From positions 62,001 to 126,000 of the forward strand of contig NZ_JAKCFB010000012.1 of the NCBI RefSeq assembly GCF_024198235.1: a stretch of DNA of 64,000 bases, given 5' to 3'. Below the pieces are notes generated by a model. That model was not told where the DNA came from. It worked only from the letters and a program-made list of their open reading frames with translations, and ran no database searches. The position numbers and the translations under genes are program-made. Numbering within the stretch: the stretch's first letter is position 1; the number at the start of each line of letters is the position of its first letter. Below are positions 46,372-55,717 of this stretch, piece by piece. Source of the DNA: Myxococcus dinghuensis (GTDB lineage: Bacteria > Myxococcota > Myxococcia > Myxococcales > Myxococcaceae).

Positions 46372-46992
46372 TCAGCGGCGGCGGGGCGGCTCGGGTGTGA
46401 GCTGGGCGCCGCGCATCAGCAGGTCGAGCAGGGCGCGGATGAAGGCGGGCACGGTGAGGGCCCTGAGGGGAGTCGTGTCGGCGCGGAACGTCTGCCCGAC
46501 GACGTAGTCGTTGATGCCGCCGATGAACGCGCAGGCGAACAGGTCGGGGTCGACGTCCCGCAGGCGCCCCAGGGCCACCTCCCCGCGGGTGTAGTTCGCG
46601 AGGATGGAGGAGTAGGCCTCCCGGGGATTGGGCCTGGCCCGACTGCCGATGGGCCCGGAGCGGCTGGGGTTGCTCAGGGCGAGGACGTTGAGGGGGACGA
46701 GCAGCCGGAGGATCCCCACGAGCGCGACGCCCGCGTCGTGCAGGTTGTCGACGACGGTGCCCTGGCCCACGCGCTGCTCCAGGTCGGCGATCTCCGGCGG
46801 GTCCACGAGGTCCAGGTCGAGCGCGGCGCGGAACAGCCCGTCCTTGGTCTTGAAGCGGCGGAAGATGATGCCCTCCGACACGCGTGCCCGCTCGGCGACC
46901 ATGGCGGAGGTGGCCCGGATGCCGTGCGCGAGGAAGACCTCTCGCGCCGCATCGAGGATGTCTTCGTCGCGGATGGAGACGGGACGGGCCAT
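46372..46992 (-). CDS. TetR/AcrR-family regulator of the efflux operon
   Basis: A 206-residue TetR-type regulator. The HTH spans residues 8-53 (RDEDILDAAREVFLAHGI, then SAMVAERARVSEGIIFRRFKTKDGLF), with a helical ligand domain behind it. It sits directly upstream of the channel-adaptor-pump genes on the same strand, the usual place for an AcrR-like repressor that responds to pump substrates. An inverted repeat GAGT-CGCT-ACTC at 47002-47013, 10 bases upstream of the ATG, could be its own operator. Confidence 0.9.
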   Translation of the reverse strand: MARPVSIRDEDILDAAREVFLAHGIRATSAMVAERARVSEGIIFRRFKTKDGLFRAALDLDLVDPPEIADLEQRVGQGTVVDNLHDAGVALVGILRLLVPLNVLALSNPSRSGPIGSRARPNPREAYSSILANYTRGEVALGRLRDVDPDLFACAFIGGINDYVVGQTFRADTTPLRALTVPAFIRALLDLLMRGAQLTPEPPRRR

Positions 46993-47239
46993 GGGGTTAT
47001 CGAGTCGCTACTCAACCAATCCTTAGGCAGGGGCCACGCAGGGTGTCAAGTCACGGACCGCGTCACGGAGGCAATCGAGCCGCCGAGGGGCTGGCCCCGC
47101 GTCCAGGCCGCGAGGACGGGGGCGTGTCGCGAATCGTGAAGAGTCGTCCCGGCTTCGTCGTGCCGGGCACAGTGGGGCGACTGCGGGAGCTTCGTGGCGG
47201 GCCTCCGGCTCCCTATACCGCGCTGGACGGAGGCAGCAC

Positions 47240-47584
47240 ATGGCGCACACGACACACACGAACCACGAGCACGTCCACGGCGGTAACTGCGGTCACACCC
47301 CGGTGAAGCACGGGGACCACGTCGACTACATGCACGAGGGGCACCTTCACCACAGCCACAACGGCCACACCGATGAATGTACCATCGCGGTGGACGCGAC
47401 CAACCCGAGTCGCTGTACGCCGTCTCATCAGTGTTCGGGCCACGCGCAGGGGCACACGCACGGCCCGGACTGCGGACACGAGGGCGTCCCCCACGGGGAT
47501 CACGTCGACTACCTCGTCGAGGGGCACCTGCACCACGTCCACGACTCGCACTGCGACGACCACGGTCCGCTGCGCACGATGTGA
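47240..47584 (+). CDS. His-rich metal-binding protein with internal duplication
   Basis: A 114-residue soluble protein with about 30 histidines. Two repeats are clear: residues 11-47 (HVHGGNCGH, HGDHVDYMHEGHLHHSH, TDEC) and 72-108 (HTHGPDCGH, HGDHVDYLVEGHLHHVH). Each contains a conserved CGH, a central HGDHVDY and a final EGHLHH. The pattern indicates cooperative binding of Zn, Ni or Cu. It lacks a signal peptide. GGAGG lies 5 bases before the ATG. A metal store, chaperone or buffer is likely; the exact metal is unknown. The gene stands alone, with a hairpin behind it. Confidence 0.75.
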   Translation: MAHTTHTNHEHVHGGNCGHTPVKHGDHVDYMHEGHLHHSHNGHTDECTIAVDATNPSRCTPSHQCSGHAQGHTHGPDCGHEGVPHGDHVDYLVEGHLHHVHDSHCDDHGPLRTM

Positions 47585-47595
47585 CGCCTGACGGG

Positions 47596-47619
47596 GTGTG
47601 ACCACTCCTCGGGTCGCAC
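47596..47619 (+). terminator. Hairpin behind the His-rich gene
   Basis: GTGTGACC (47596-47603) pairs with GGTCGCAC (47612-47619), with one G-U pair and an 8-base loop, 12 bases after the stop codon. Confidence 0.4.
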
Positions 47620-47709
47620 GGGATGTCAGATGCAGATGCTACCCGATTGCCATAACCAGGGCATTCGGGGGAAGCCTGCCTCGAGGGCCCGTCACGTCTC
47701 GAGGACCTC

Positions 47710-50700
47710 GTGAACCGTCGTCCATGCATTCTCCTGCTCGCCGGGGCGCTGCTCCTGGTGAGCGCCTGTGGTGGTGAAGCTCGCACCTCGGAGTCGGACT
47801 CCTTCGGTGGCCTGTCCGGGGCATTGGAGGCCGGCGTCCTGGTGCCGGACACCCCCGTCTACTTCCTGGCGGCACCTGTCGGCACCCAGTTGCTCTACCG
47901 GCTGGACGTCCCGGTGGACCAGAACACCGTCACCTTCACCACGAGCGGCGGCCCGGGGAACGCGGACATGCGGGTCGCCTTCGGCGCCGCGCCGACCGAC
48001 ACCCAGGCGCAGTGCGTCTCCTCGGGGTCGGACAGTGTGGAGCGCTGCACCGTCTCCGGCAGCACCACGGCCGGCGCCTGGTACGTGCTGCTCACCGCCA
48101 CGACCTCCTTCTCCAACGTGGTGCTCACGGGGAGCTACAGCGCGTCGGGGCCGCGTCCACAGCCCATTCCCGTGCTCACCCCGGGCCTGCCGGTGACGGA
48201 CGTCTCCGGCGCGGTCGGCGATTGGGTGACGTACTCGTTCCAGGTCCCCGCGGGGCAGGCGCAACTGGACGTGGTGCTCTCGGAGGGGACGGGGGACGCC
48301 GACCTCTATCTGCGGCGCAGCGGGATGCCCGGGCTCACGAGCTACGACTGCCGCTCGTGGAACACCGGCAACACGGAGAGCTGCCGGGTGAGCGCGCCCC
48401 AGGCGGGTACCTGGTACGTGATGTTGCGCGGCTACGAGGCCTTCGCCGGCGCGAAGCTCCTCGCGTCGCTGGTGTCGCCGCTGGCGGTGCTCACCCCGGG
48501 CCAGCCCGTCTCGAACCTCTCGGGGGCGAAGGATGCGCAGCTCCTGTATGCGCTGGAGGTCCCCGCGGGGAAGTACTCGCTCGACGTGACGCTCACGGGC
48601 GGAACGGGTGACGCGGACCTCTATGTCAAGCGGGGGAGCATGCCCACCACGAGCAGCTACGACTGTCGCTCGTGGGTGGGCGGCAACGCGGAGACGTGCT
48701 CGATGACGCTTCCCCAGGCTGGCACGTACTTCATCGTCGTGCGCGGCTTCGCGGCCTTCAGTGGGGTGACCCTCCTGGGCGCGGTGGGGATGGGGCAGGG
48801 CACCGCGTTGGTGAACGGGGAGCCGGTCTCCATTGCCTCGAGCGCCAGCGGCGGGCCGTTCCTGTATCGGCTGGACGTCCCGCCGGACGTGGGCAACGTC
48901 CGGTTCGTGGTGCCGTCCCTGAAGACCGGCTCCTTCAAGATGGACGTGCGCTTCGGCGCGCCTCCCGTGGGGACCACCTACGATTGTCGACTGACCAGCA
49001 CCCAGGGGGCCTGCGACTTCACTGAGCCCGCCGCGGGGCCCTGGTATGCGCTGATCACGCCGGGCTCGTCGCCCAGCTCCTTCACCAATCTGTCGATGAA
49101 GGGCACCTATCGGGGCGTGGTGCGCACCCAGGCGCTGACGAACGGCCAGGCCGTGTCGGGCATCGGCGGCGAGCCCTACGACCGCTATTACTTCACCCTG
49201 GAGGTCCCGGCGGGACAGCGGCGGTCGTCCTTCTGGGTCGAGGGCGGCGCGGGCTTGGGGACCCTCTACGGTCGTCGCGGCGCCAGGCCCACCTCGTCCA
49301 CCTTCAACTGCAAGGGGAGCGATTCGAGCTCGTGTGACGTCGAGAATCCCCAGGCGGGGACCTGGTACTTCCTGGTGGAGTCCAACCCCGCCATGCCCCT
49401 CCAGGGGCGGACGGTGACGGCGCGCCACACGGCCGAACCCGCGGCCCCTCCCGTCGCGCTGGTCGCCGGGCAGCCCTCGTCCGAGTTCTCCGGGACGCCG
49501 CTCGATGACCGGGTGTTCGCCGTGGAGGTTCCACCGAATCAGGCACTCCTCGAGCTGTCGCTGAGCGGCGGCACGGGCAGCGTGTCACTGGTGCCGAAGC
49601 CCGGCGAGGTTCCTCCGTTCGGGAGCACCTCCTCCTGTGGCCGGTCCACGAGTTGCTCCTTCGAGCGCCCCGCACCGGGCCTCTGGTACGTGCGAGTCAT
49701 CGGTGAGACGTCCTTCACGGGGACGCGGCTCGTCGCGAAGCTCACCGCCCCCCGGGAGATCCGGACCCACCAGACCCAGTGGGGCATCACCACGAAGCGT
49801 GCCCTGAACTACTTCCGTCTGGAGGTCCCTCCTGGTCAGGTGGGGATGCGGTTCTCCCTGTCGGGGGGCAATGGCGTCGGGGCGGACCTCTACGTCAAGC
49901 GGGGCTCGTTGCCCACGGAGTCGGACTACGATTGCGCCTCGGCGCGCGCGTCGACCTCCAACGAGTCGTGCAGCTATTTCGACCCGCAGGCGGGGATCTG
50001 GTTCGCGTTGGTGACGGTGTCCTCCGTCGCGGACCCCGGAGAGCTGTCGATGCTCACCCTGCGCGCCACGTATTCGCAGACGGGCCCCGTCCTGTCGGCC
50101 GCCGAGGATGCCGTCGTATCCCTCTCCTCCCTGGAGCACCTGTCCCAGACCTTCCGGGTGGAGGTCCCCGAGGGGCGGCCCTATCTCTTCGCGGAGGTGC
50201 TCCGGTCCAAGAAGGATCCGTTCGCCGATGGCAGCGTCTGGATCCAACGGGGCGGATTCCCAACGGACTTCGCCTCGCGCTGCGAAGCCGTCAATGCCTG
50301 CGGTGTTCCCAACCCGGAGGCGGGCGTCTGGTACGTCACGGTCCACCTCCCTCGCGACTTCGAGGGCGCGCTGCGCCTCACGACGACGAACAGGGAGGTG
50401 CGGACGCTGGTCAATGGCCTGATGGAGAACGAGCTGGAGGCCGCTGCCTCCACGATGACCTACTGGAAGATGGAGGTACCCGAGGGGGTCAGCGACCTGA
50501 ACTTCAACCTCCGGGGATGGACGGAGGGGGTCGCTGACGCGAACCTCTTCGTCCGACGTGGAGCGCTGCCCACCGCGACGACCTACGACTGCGCCTCGAC
50601 GCGTCCGGGAGGGCACGAGGAGGATTGCGACTTCGTCCAGCCCCAGGCGGGGACCTGGTACGTGGGTGTGCTGTCGCGCGAGACGTATTCGTACTCACAG

Positions 50701-51726
50701 GTGTCCGGGACGTATGCCCTGACACCGGGCGAGGACGTTCCAGAGCTCGCCTCACACGTGCCGATCACGATTCCGTTCGCGCGTCCCAGCGCTCGCAAGC
50801 TCTGGAAGATGGAGGTTCCCCCGGGGCAGGCGTCGTTGTGGTTCACGACGGAAGACGGCTGGGGTGGACCTCCCGCGCTGAAGGTGAAGTTCGGCGGGCG
50901 CCCCGTGGCGGGCGCGAGCCTGGATTGCACGGTGACCTCCACGGTCCGGGGGCGGCAGTGCCTCATCCAGAATCCTCGCGCGGGGACCTGGTTCGTGTCG
51001 CTCGACGAGGGCGCGTCATACGAGCAGCAGTCGCTGATGGGGGGATTCCTCGGCGCAGGGAGCGTCACCGCGCTCTCCAATGGACTCCCCATTCCCCACC
51101 TCGCCGTCCAACCCGGGCAGCCGCAGTTCTTCAAGCTGGAGGTCCCCGCCGGAGAGGCCGTGTTGACGTTCGATGCGAAGTCGTCGTCGAGCACGACGGG
51201 AGACCTGGCTGTCCATCTGTCGCGGGGCTCGCTCCCCACGACGGGGAGCCTGCGTTGCCCGGAGCCCTCCGCGGGGAGCGTGCGCTGCAAGGTGCTCTCT
51301 CCGGAGGCGGGCACCTGGTACGCGATGGTGCGGTCCACGTCGTATGCCCATTCCCATACGCAGGTCGTGGGCTTCCATGGCGCGTGGGTGGATGACGCGA
51401 CGTTCCTCCTCCCTGGGCTGTTGTTGAAGGGGCTTTCGGGGACCCCGAGCCAGGTGCGGACCTACAAGTTCATGGTGCCGGAGGGGACCCCGACCCTCGC
51501 GGTGAGGACGGGGCGCTCCGGCTCCAGCCCCCAAGGGTCCGTCCTGCTCTCGCTCCAGCAGGGCGCGCCTCCGACGCCGGTGGACGGGGTCTGCGCCGCT
51601 CCAGATTCCGCGGGGCGCCAGGGCTGCAACGTCTCCCATCCAGCGCCGGGCCCCTGGTACGTCACCCTGACGCCCACGGGCGCCCACAGCGGCATCTGGT
51701 TGACCGTCGAGGCGCCGCTCCGATAG
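47710..51726 (+). CDS. Giant lipoprotein of twelve PPC-type repeats
   Basis: A 1338-residue lipoprotein starting with GTG at 47710 (GAGG upstream; lipobox LLLVSAC). Nearly the entire chain is a tandem array of pre-peptidase C-terminal (PPC) beta-sandwich domains of about 108 residues. Twelve end-strand motifs of the type AG-x-WY are visible (AGAWYVLL, AGTWYVML, AGTYFIVV, AGPWYALI, AGTWYFLV, PGLWYVRV, AGIWFALV, AGVWYVTV, AGTWYVGV, AGTWFVSL, AGTWYAMV, PGPWYVTL), most after a paired-cysteine YDC...C segment. No protease domain is attached, which is unusual since PPC domains normally end secreted proteases. It is probably a surface adhesin or scaffold. A 12-bp hairpin follows. Confidence 0.87.
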   Translation: MNRRPCILLLAGALLLVSACGGEARTSESDSFGGLSGALEAGVLVPDTPVYFLAAPVGTQLLYRLDVPVDQNTVTFTTSGGPGNADMRVAFGAAPTDTQAQCVSSGSDSVERCTVSGSTTAGAWYVLLTATTSFSNVVLTGSYSASGPRPQPIPVLTPGLPVTDVSGAVGDWVTYSFQVPAGQAQLDVVLSEGTGDADLYLRRSGMPGLTSYDCRSWNTGNTESCRVSAPQAGTWYVMLRGYEAFAGAKLLASLVSPLAVLTPGQPVSNLSGAKDAQLLYALEVPAGKYSLDVTLTGGTGDADLYVKRGSMPTTSSYDCRSWVGGNAETCSMTLPQAGTYFIVVRGFAAFSGVTLLGAVGMGQGTALVNGEPVSIASSASGGPFLYRLDVPPDVGNVRFVVPSLKTGSFKMDVRFGAPPVGTTYDCRLTSTQGACDFTEPAAGPWYALITPGSSPSSFTNLSMKGTYRGVVRTQALTNGQAVSGIGGEPYDRYYFTLEVPAGQRRSSFWVEGGAGLGTLYGRRGARPTSSTFNCKGSDSSSCDVENPQAGTWYFLVESNPAMPLQGRTVTARHTAEPAAPPVALVAGQPSSEFSGTPLDDRVFAVEVPPNQALLELSLSGGTGSVSLVPKPGEVPPFGSTSSCGRSTSCSFERPAPGLWYVRVIGETSFTGTRLVAKLTAPREIRTHQTQWGITTKRALNYFRLEVPPGQVGMRFSLSGGNGVGADLYVKRGSLPTESDYDCASARASTSNESCSYFDPQAGIWFALVTVSSVADPGELSMLTLRATYSQTGPVLSAAEDAVVSLSSLEHLSQTFRVEVPEGRPYLFAEVLRSKKDPFADGSVWIQRGGFPTDFASRCEAVNACGVPNPEAGVWYVTVHLPRDFEGALRLTTTNREVRTLVNGLMENELEAAASTMTYWKMEVPEGVSDLNFNLRGWTEGVADANLFVRRGALPTATTYDCASTRPGGHEEDCDFVQPQAGTWYVGVLSRETYSYSQVSGTYALTPGEDVPELASHVPITIPFARPSARKLWKMEVPPGQASLWFTTEDGWGGPPALKVKFGGRPVAGASLDCTVTSTVRGRQCLIQNPRAGTWFVSLDEGASYEQQSLMGGFLGAGSVTALSNGLPIPHLAVQPGQPQFFKLEVPAGEAVLTFDAKSSSSTTGDLAVHLSRGSLPTTGSLRCPEPSAGSVRCKVLSPEAGTWYAMVRSTSYAHSHTQVVGFHGAWVDDATFLLPGLLLKGLSGTPSQVRTYKFMVPEGTPTLAVRTGRSGSSPQGSVLLSLQQGAPPTPVDGVCAAPDSAGRQGCNVSHPAPGPWYVTLTPTGAHSGIWLTVEAPLR

Positions 51727-51734
51727 CCGGCGGG

Positions 51735-51768
51735 CACCCGGGCGCCTCGAGGGATGGGCGCCCGGGTG
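51735..51768 (+). terminator. Perfect 12-bp hairpin
   Basis: CACCCGGGCGCC (51735-51746) and GGCGCCCGGGTG (51757-51768) are exact reverse complements around 10 bases, directly behind the PPC-repeat gene. No U-tract. Confidence 0.6.
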
Positions 51769-51861
51769 TCCGGAGCGTGAGCACACCCAGGAGGTCCTCC
51801 GCTCGGGTGGGGTGGCTCCGGGACCTTGCTCCGGTCGGGATGCTGGACATAGGTTCAGTCC

Positions 51862-52446
51862 ATGGCAGAGCTCCGCTCCATTCCACTCGGCGACGGTCAT
51901 GAGGTCCTGGTGGGGCAGTTGCCTCGCGAACTCGTGCTCTTGGACGAAGCCTTCGAGGCGCTCTGGGGGCTCCATCCCGTGGAGTTCCACGAGATCCAGA
52001 TCCATGGGCGGCGGGTCCGCACGCCACGGTGGCAGCAGGCCTATGGCGCGGACTACCACTACACGGGGCGCGTCAACCGGGCCTTGCCCCTCACCCCGTC
52101 CATGGAGCAGTGGCTCCAGTGGTCGCGAACCGAGTTCGACGCGCGCCTCAATGGCCTGCTGTTGAACTGGTACGAAGGCACGGAGGACCACTACATCGGC
52201 AAGCATCGCGACAGTGACGTCAACCGCGTCGAGGGCACCCCCATCGTCACGCTCTCGTTCGGAGAGCAGCGCGCGTTCCGCATGCGGCCCTGGAAGGGGG
52301 AGGGCTTCATCGACATCCCCGCGGTGAACGGCGGCGTCATCGTGATTCCGTGGTCGACGAACCGCGCCTTCACCCACGAGGTGCCGCCCTCCGCGCAGGC
52401 ACGCGGACGGCGGATTTCGGTGACGATTCGCGCGTTCAGCGCTTGA
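51862..52446 (+). CDS. AlkB-like 2-oxoglutarate/Fe(II) dioxygenase
   Basis: A 194-residue dioxygenase of the AlkB family. The iron ligands are His115 and Asp117 in IGKHRDSD and His172 in FTHEVP, and the 2-oxoglutarate contacts are Arg184 and Arg190 in GRRISVTIR, matching the RxxxxxR signature. The NWYEG segment ahead of HRD and the TLSFGEQRAFRMR strand are typical. It removes alkyl groups from nucleic acid bases or modifies protein. Short AlkB homologues without the N-terminal DNA lid vary in substrate. It stands alone between the PPC protein and a convergent hydrolase. Confidence 0.88.
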   Translation: MAELRSIPLGDGHEVLVGQLPRELVLLDEAFEALWGLHPVEFHEIQIHGRRVRTPRWQQAYGADYHYTGRVNRALPLTPSMEQWLQWSRTEFDARLNGLLLNWYEGTEDHYIGKHRDSDVNRVEGTPIVTLSFGEQRAFRMRPWKGEGFIDIPAVNGGVIVIPWSTNRAFTHEVPPSAQARGRRISVTIRAFSA

Positions 52447-52495
52447 GTCGATGCCGGGGCTCAGCGCCACCCGTCTGTTGATGGGGCCGTCGGGC

Positions 52496-53953
52496 CTATG
52501 GCCGCGTGACGTGAACGAGGCTGGTCATCGCATCCACGTACAGGGTCGTGTCGGTGGCATACAGCGGGAGCAGCGGGGTGACGGAGACCTGGTTCAGCTT
52601 CGTCTTGCGGAGCTGCCGCGTGGCGGGGTCCTTGAAAACGGCGTACGGGACGTCCTGGATGACGTAGGGCTCGCCGTTCACGTGGCCGATGATCATCAGC
52701 ACGTGGCCCGGGACGACGACGAGGTCGCCCACCTGGGCCTGTTCCAGGGCGCGCACCCGTTCGGCATGTGAGTCCTGTTCCGTGAAGAGGCGGTGGTTCA
52801 GCGCCGCGCTCTTCCCCTGCAGTCCCGAGTTGGGGGGCAGGTGCAGCCCCATGCTGCGGTACACCTCGCTCGTCAGGCCGCTGCAATCCCGCGCATTGAA
52901 CTGGTGCCCCCAGCCATAGCGCTCGCCGAGGAACTTGAACGCCTGACGGAGGATGTTGGCCCGCGTCACCGGGAGATAGCCCGGTGCCGTATCGGCGGTG
53001 CGGCGCAACAGCGCGTTGCCGAAGGCCAGCGTGCCGTCCTGCTGGCGCACCGGCAGTTGCACCGGCCATGACGCGTAGCTGCTGGCGCCGTTGATGGGCT
53101 CGTCGGGCGCGACCTCGGCTCGGGGCAGGGCGGTTCCCATGTCGAGCTCGAGTTCGGACACGGCGGGTGCTTCTGGCGTGAAGACCGTGCGCACCTGGTC
53201 TCCGGTGACGACCCGTCCGGGCGCCTTCTCCACGTACGCGAAGACGGCGTCCGCCGTACCTTCCGCGATGTCGCCGCTCCGGACCCAGGCGGGCCCCTGC
53301 GTCGTCATGACGAGCAGCCATCGCTGGTCCGCGCTGTGGTGCGCGATGACGACCGGTTCGCCCGGGAACAGGACGCCAGCCTGGAGGCTCTCGTAGTCGC
53401 GCTGGTCCTCCGCCGCGAAGAACTGTCGGTCGGACGGCAGCGATCGCAGGTGTGTGCGCCGCACGCTGAGGCCGTAGCGCGCGGCGGAGGTGTCGGGGAT
53501 GTGCTCGGTCGCGGCGTTTCGGCGGAGCGCGTCGAGCGTCGCCGCGGTCACCGGCTGGCCCTGTTCGTCGATGACGGCCTGGATGGGCGTCCGCTGTGCG
53601 TCGTCGACCCAGCCGGTGACCTGTTCCCGCGTCAGCGCGGCGGGGATGCGCTTCAGGTCGACCAGGCCCCCCTCCGGACCGGAGGCGCGCAGGCGCTTCT
53701 CCGCCACCTGGCTCGAATCGAGCAACACGTCATCCGGCGCGGGGGCGCGGCGGATCCAGAACTCGGGCGACAGCATCTCGTCGCTGAATGCCGGCACCCC
53801 GGCGGGTGACACGGCGAGCGTGGACGGTGTGGCGCACGCCGCGATGCCGGTGCTGGCCCCCATCACCACGAGGGACCGCACCCACGTGTGCCATGCGCGA
53901 GCGCTGGCCCGGCGTGTCGTCGCGCGAGCTGACGTGGATGTGTGGCGGTTCAT
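52496..53953 (-). CDS. NlpC/P60 peptidoglycan hydrolase with SH3 domains
   Basis: A 485-residue exported enzyme. The N-terminus has a basic region and a hydrophobic stretch ending in IAACAT, perhaps a lipobox. An N-terminal helical part (60-150) is followed by SH3b-like domains (LSVRRTHLRSLPSD, then FPGEPVVIAHHSADQRWLLVMTTQGPAWV) and a C-terminal NlpC/P60 domain with catalytic Cys in ARDCSGLTSEVYRSMG, His in VPGHVLMIIG and a polar third residue. This layout matches SH3-NlpC endopeptidases that cut stem peptides between D-Glu and meso-diaminopimelate. It may serve cell wall remodelling. Confidence 0.88.
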   Translation of the reverse strand: MNRHTSTSARATTRRASARAWHTWVRSLVVMGASTGIAACATPSTLAVSPAGVPAFSDEMLSPEFWIRRAPAPDDVLLDSSQVAEKRLRASGPEGGLVDLKRIPAALTREQVTGWVDDAQRTPIQAVIDEQGQPVTAATLDALRRNAATEHIPDTSAARYGLSVRRTHLRSLPSDRQFFAAEDQRDYESLQAGVLFPGEPVVIAHHSADQRWLLVMTTQGPAWVRSGDIAEGTADAVFAYVEKAPGRVVTGDQVRTVFTPEAPAVSELELDMGTALPRAEVAPDEPINGASSYASWPVQLPVRQQDGTLAFGNALLRRTADTAPGYLPVTRANILRQAFKFLGERYGWGHQFNARDCSGLTSEVYRSMGLHLPPNSGLQGKSAALNHRLFTEQDSHAERVRALEQAQVGDLVVVPGHVLMIIGHVNGEPYVIQDVPYAVFKDPATRQLRKTKLNQVSVTPLLPLYATDTTLYVDAMTSLVHVTRP

Positions 53954-54215
53954 GTGCTCGACTCCCGGAGGGCGCTGGTGGCCGGCTGCTTGCTCTCCGG
54001 AACAACGAACCTTCAGGGCCCGCTATTTCGCGGAATGATGGCGTTCACTCTTGGTGACGCCCGGAGTTGCCGTGGGTGCTCATGGCGCCTCAGGTGGGAG
54101 CGGAGTAGACGGTGATCACCACTTCCGCCCGAAGCTGGATGACTTCCGCCGGAGTCTCGGGTTGACCATCGAGCTCGAGGGTGGCCTCCCAGCCTTCAGC
54201 GAATGTGGAAGCCCT

Positions 54216-55604
54216 TCAGATGAACTGACTGCTCTTCACGGGAGAGTCGGTCAGGTGTCGGGGCCGGAAGCCCGCGGGGCGCGCCCAGCCTGGTGCGGCG
54301 TCGCCCGTGAGGTCCTCCAGGCTGTCGACCAGGGCGAGAAGCGTGGGCAGGTCGTCCAACGCGTTCGCCTCCAGCTCCGCTGAGAGGAGGTCGTTCGCCA
54401 GCGCCTCGACGGGGCGGTCATCGGGCTGCGTCCGCTCCACCTTGCGCGTCTCGGGGTTCATCATCAGGCGCTCGCCCCAGGGCGTCGTCTTGTTCTGGTA
54501 GAGGTACGTGGTCAGGTCCGCCGCGAAAGGGCTTGCCTCGGTCCAGCACGTGAGGTGGCTCCAGAGCACCTGCCCCGGCTGATGGTTGCGCAGCGACGAA
54601 AGCAGCTCTTCGTCCAGGTCCGACAGGTCGTAGGCGACCAGCAGTCCGGGGGCATCGCTTCCTCCCTCCGGCCATGGCTCGGCGGGCACACCCAGGTGCT
54701 TCGCCGCCGCGTGGGCGAGGATGGCGCTGTTCTGGTCGGGAAGGACGAACACGCGTGGGACGCGGACCCCCGCGTGCTTCAGGCTCGCCTCCACGCGGCG
54801 GAGCCCCTCCATGCAGAGCCCCTCGGAGTCCTGGATGAAGGCGTACCGTCCGGTCATCCCCTCATCGAAGCCATAGGGAGACAGGTGGAGCAGCACGGTT
54901 CCGGTCGTGACGAACTGCCAGCCGCGCAGGTCGGTGAGGTCGAGCGGCGTCGCGCGATGGACGGCCTCGGCGCGGGCCAGGAAGCGCCGCAGGCGCACCG
55001 TCATGGCGTCCAGATGGACGTGCTGCTCGGGCGGTTGGTCTGGGAGCGCCTCCGGGATGTGGCGCAGGCGCTCCAGGAGGGGAAGTCGGCGCCGGAGTTC
55101 GTCGAGGTCGCCGGTCATCACCGAGTTGTACGCGAGCAGGTAACAAGCCATGAACCGCGTGTCGACCAGCCCCGGCGGGGCACGCAACGTGCGCACCGCG
55201 TGGCCGTGCGCCCCGATGCGCTCCAGGGCCGACACGAGCTCGTAGACGATGCCCTCGGAGTCCGGGGCCAGCTCGAACGCGCGCCGCAGGACGGTCGCCG
55301 CGAGGTCGTTGAGGCCCTGCTCGATCAGCTCATATCCGAGGTCGTAGTACGGCTCCGGGTCCTCAGGCAGAGGGGCGACGTCACGGACCTGTTGCGCCAG
55401 CTCCTCACCCGCGAATTCGGCCGCGATGCGGGCGAACACCTCCCACGACTCGCTCCAGTTTTCCTTCGTCCGCAGCTCGGGCATTCCAGGGTAGCGGAGG
55501 ACGCTTCGGAGGGTCCGGAACGCCTTGTTCGTCTCCTGCGAGTCGAGGGCGGCGAGCGTCTGATCACGGAGGTCGGCGTACGAGTGTGGCACGTGGGCTC
55601 CCAT
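54216..55604 (-). CDS. Alpha-helical-repeat hypothetical protein, 462 residues
   Basis: I do not recognise a catalytic domain. The first 200 residues are helical with TPR-like pairs (DPEPYYDLGYELIEQGLNDLAATVLRRAFELAPDS, split here over two repeats). The middle (210-330) looks like an alpha/beta fold (FVTTGTVLLHLSPYG, VRVPRVFVLPDQNSAILAHAAAKHLG, LLVAYDLSDLD), and the end is acidic and helical. It is cytoplasmic. The ribosome site is unclear, so the start at 55604 is tentative. It is divergent from a HEAT-repeat protein. In myxobacteria such pairs often sit in variable loci, but nothing here proves that. Confidence 0.68.
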   Translation of the reverse strand: MGAHVPHSYADLRDQTLAALDSQETNKAFRTLRSVLRYPGMPELRTKENWSESWEVFARIAAEFAGEELAQQVRDVAPLPEDPEPYYDLGYELIEQGLNDLAATVLRRAFELAPDSEGIVYELVSALERIGAHGHAVRTLRAPPGLVDTRFMACYLLAYNSVMTGDLDELRRRLPLLERLRHIPEALPDQPPEQHVHLDAMTVRLRRFLARAEAVHRATPLDLTDLRGWQFVTTGTVLLHLSPYGFDEGMTGRYAFIQDSEGLCMEGLRRVEASLKHAGVRVPRVFVLPDQNSAILAHAAAKHLGVPAEPWPEGGSDAPGLLVAYDLSDLDEELLSSLRNHQPGQVLWSHLTCWTEASPFAADLTTYLYQNKTTPWGERLMMNPETRKVERTQPDDRPVEALANDLLSAELEANALDDLPTLLALVDSLEDLTGDAAPGWARPAGFRPRHLTDSPVKSSQFI

Positions 55605-55717
55605 GGAGTCGGGTGACGGCGCGGACGGCGTGCGGCGCGGCTTCTGACGCGAGACGGGGAATTCCTTCGGGGGCTGGATCCGCTCGCGGTACCTCGATGG
55701 GAGCTACACTGCGCCCG

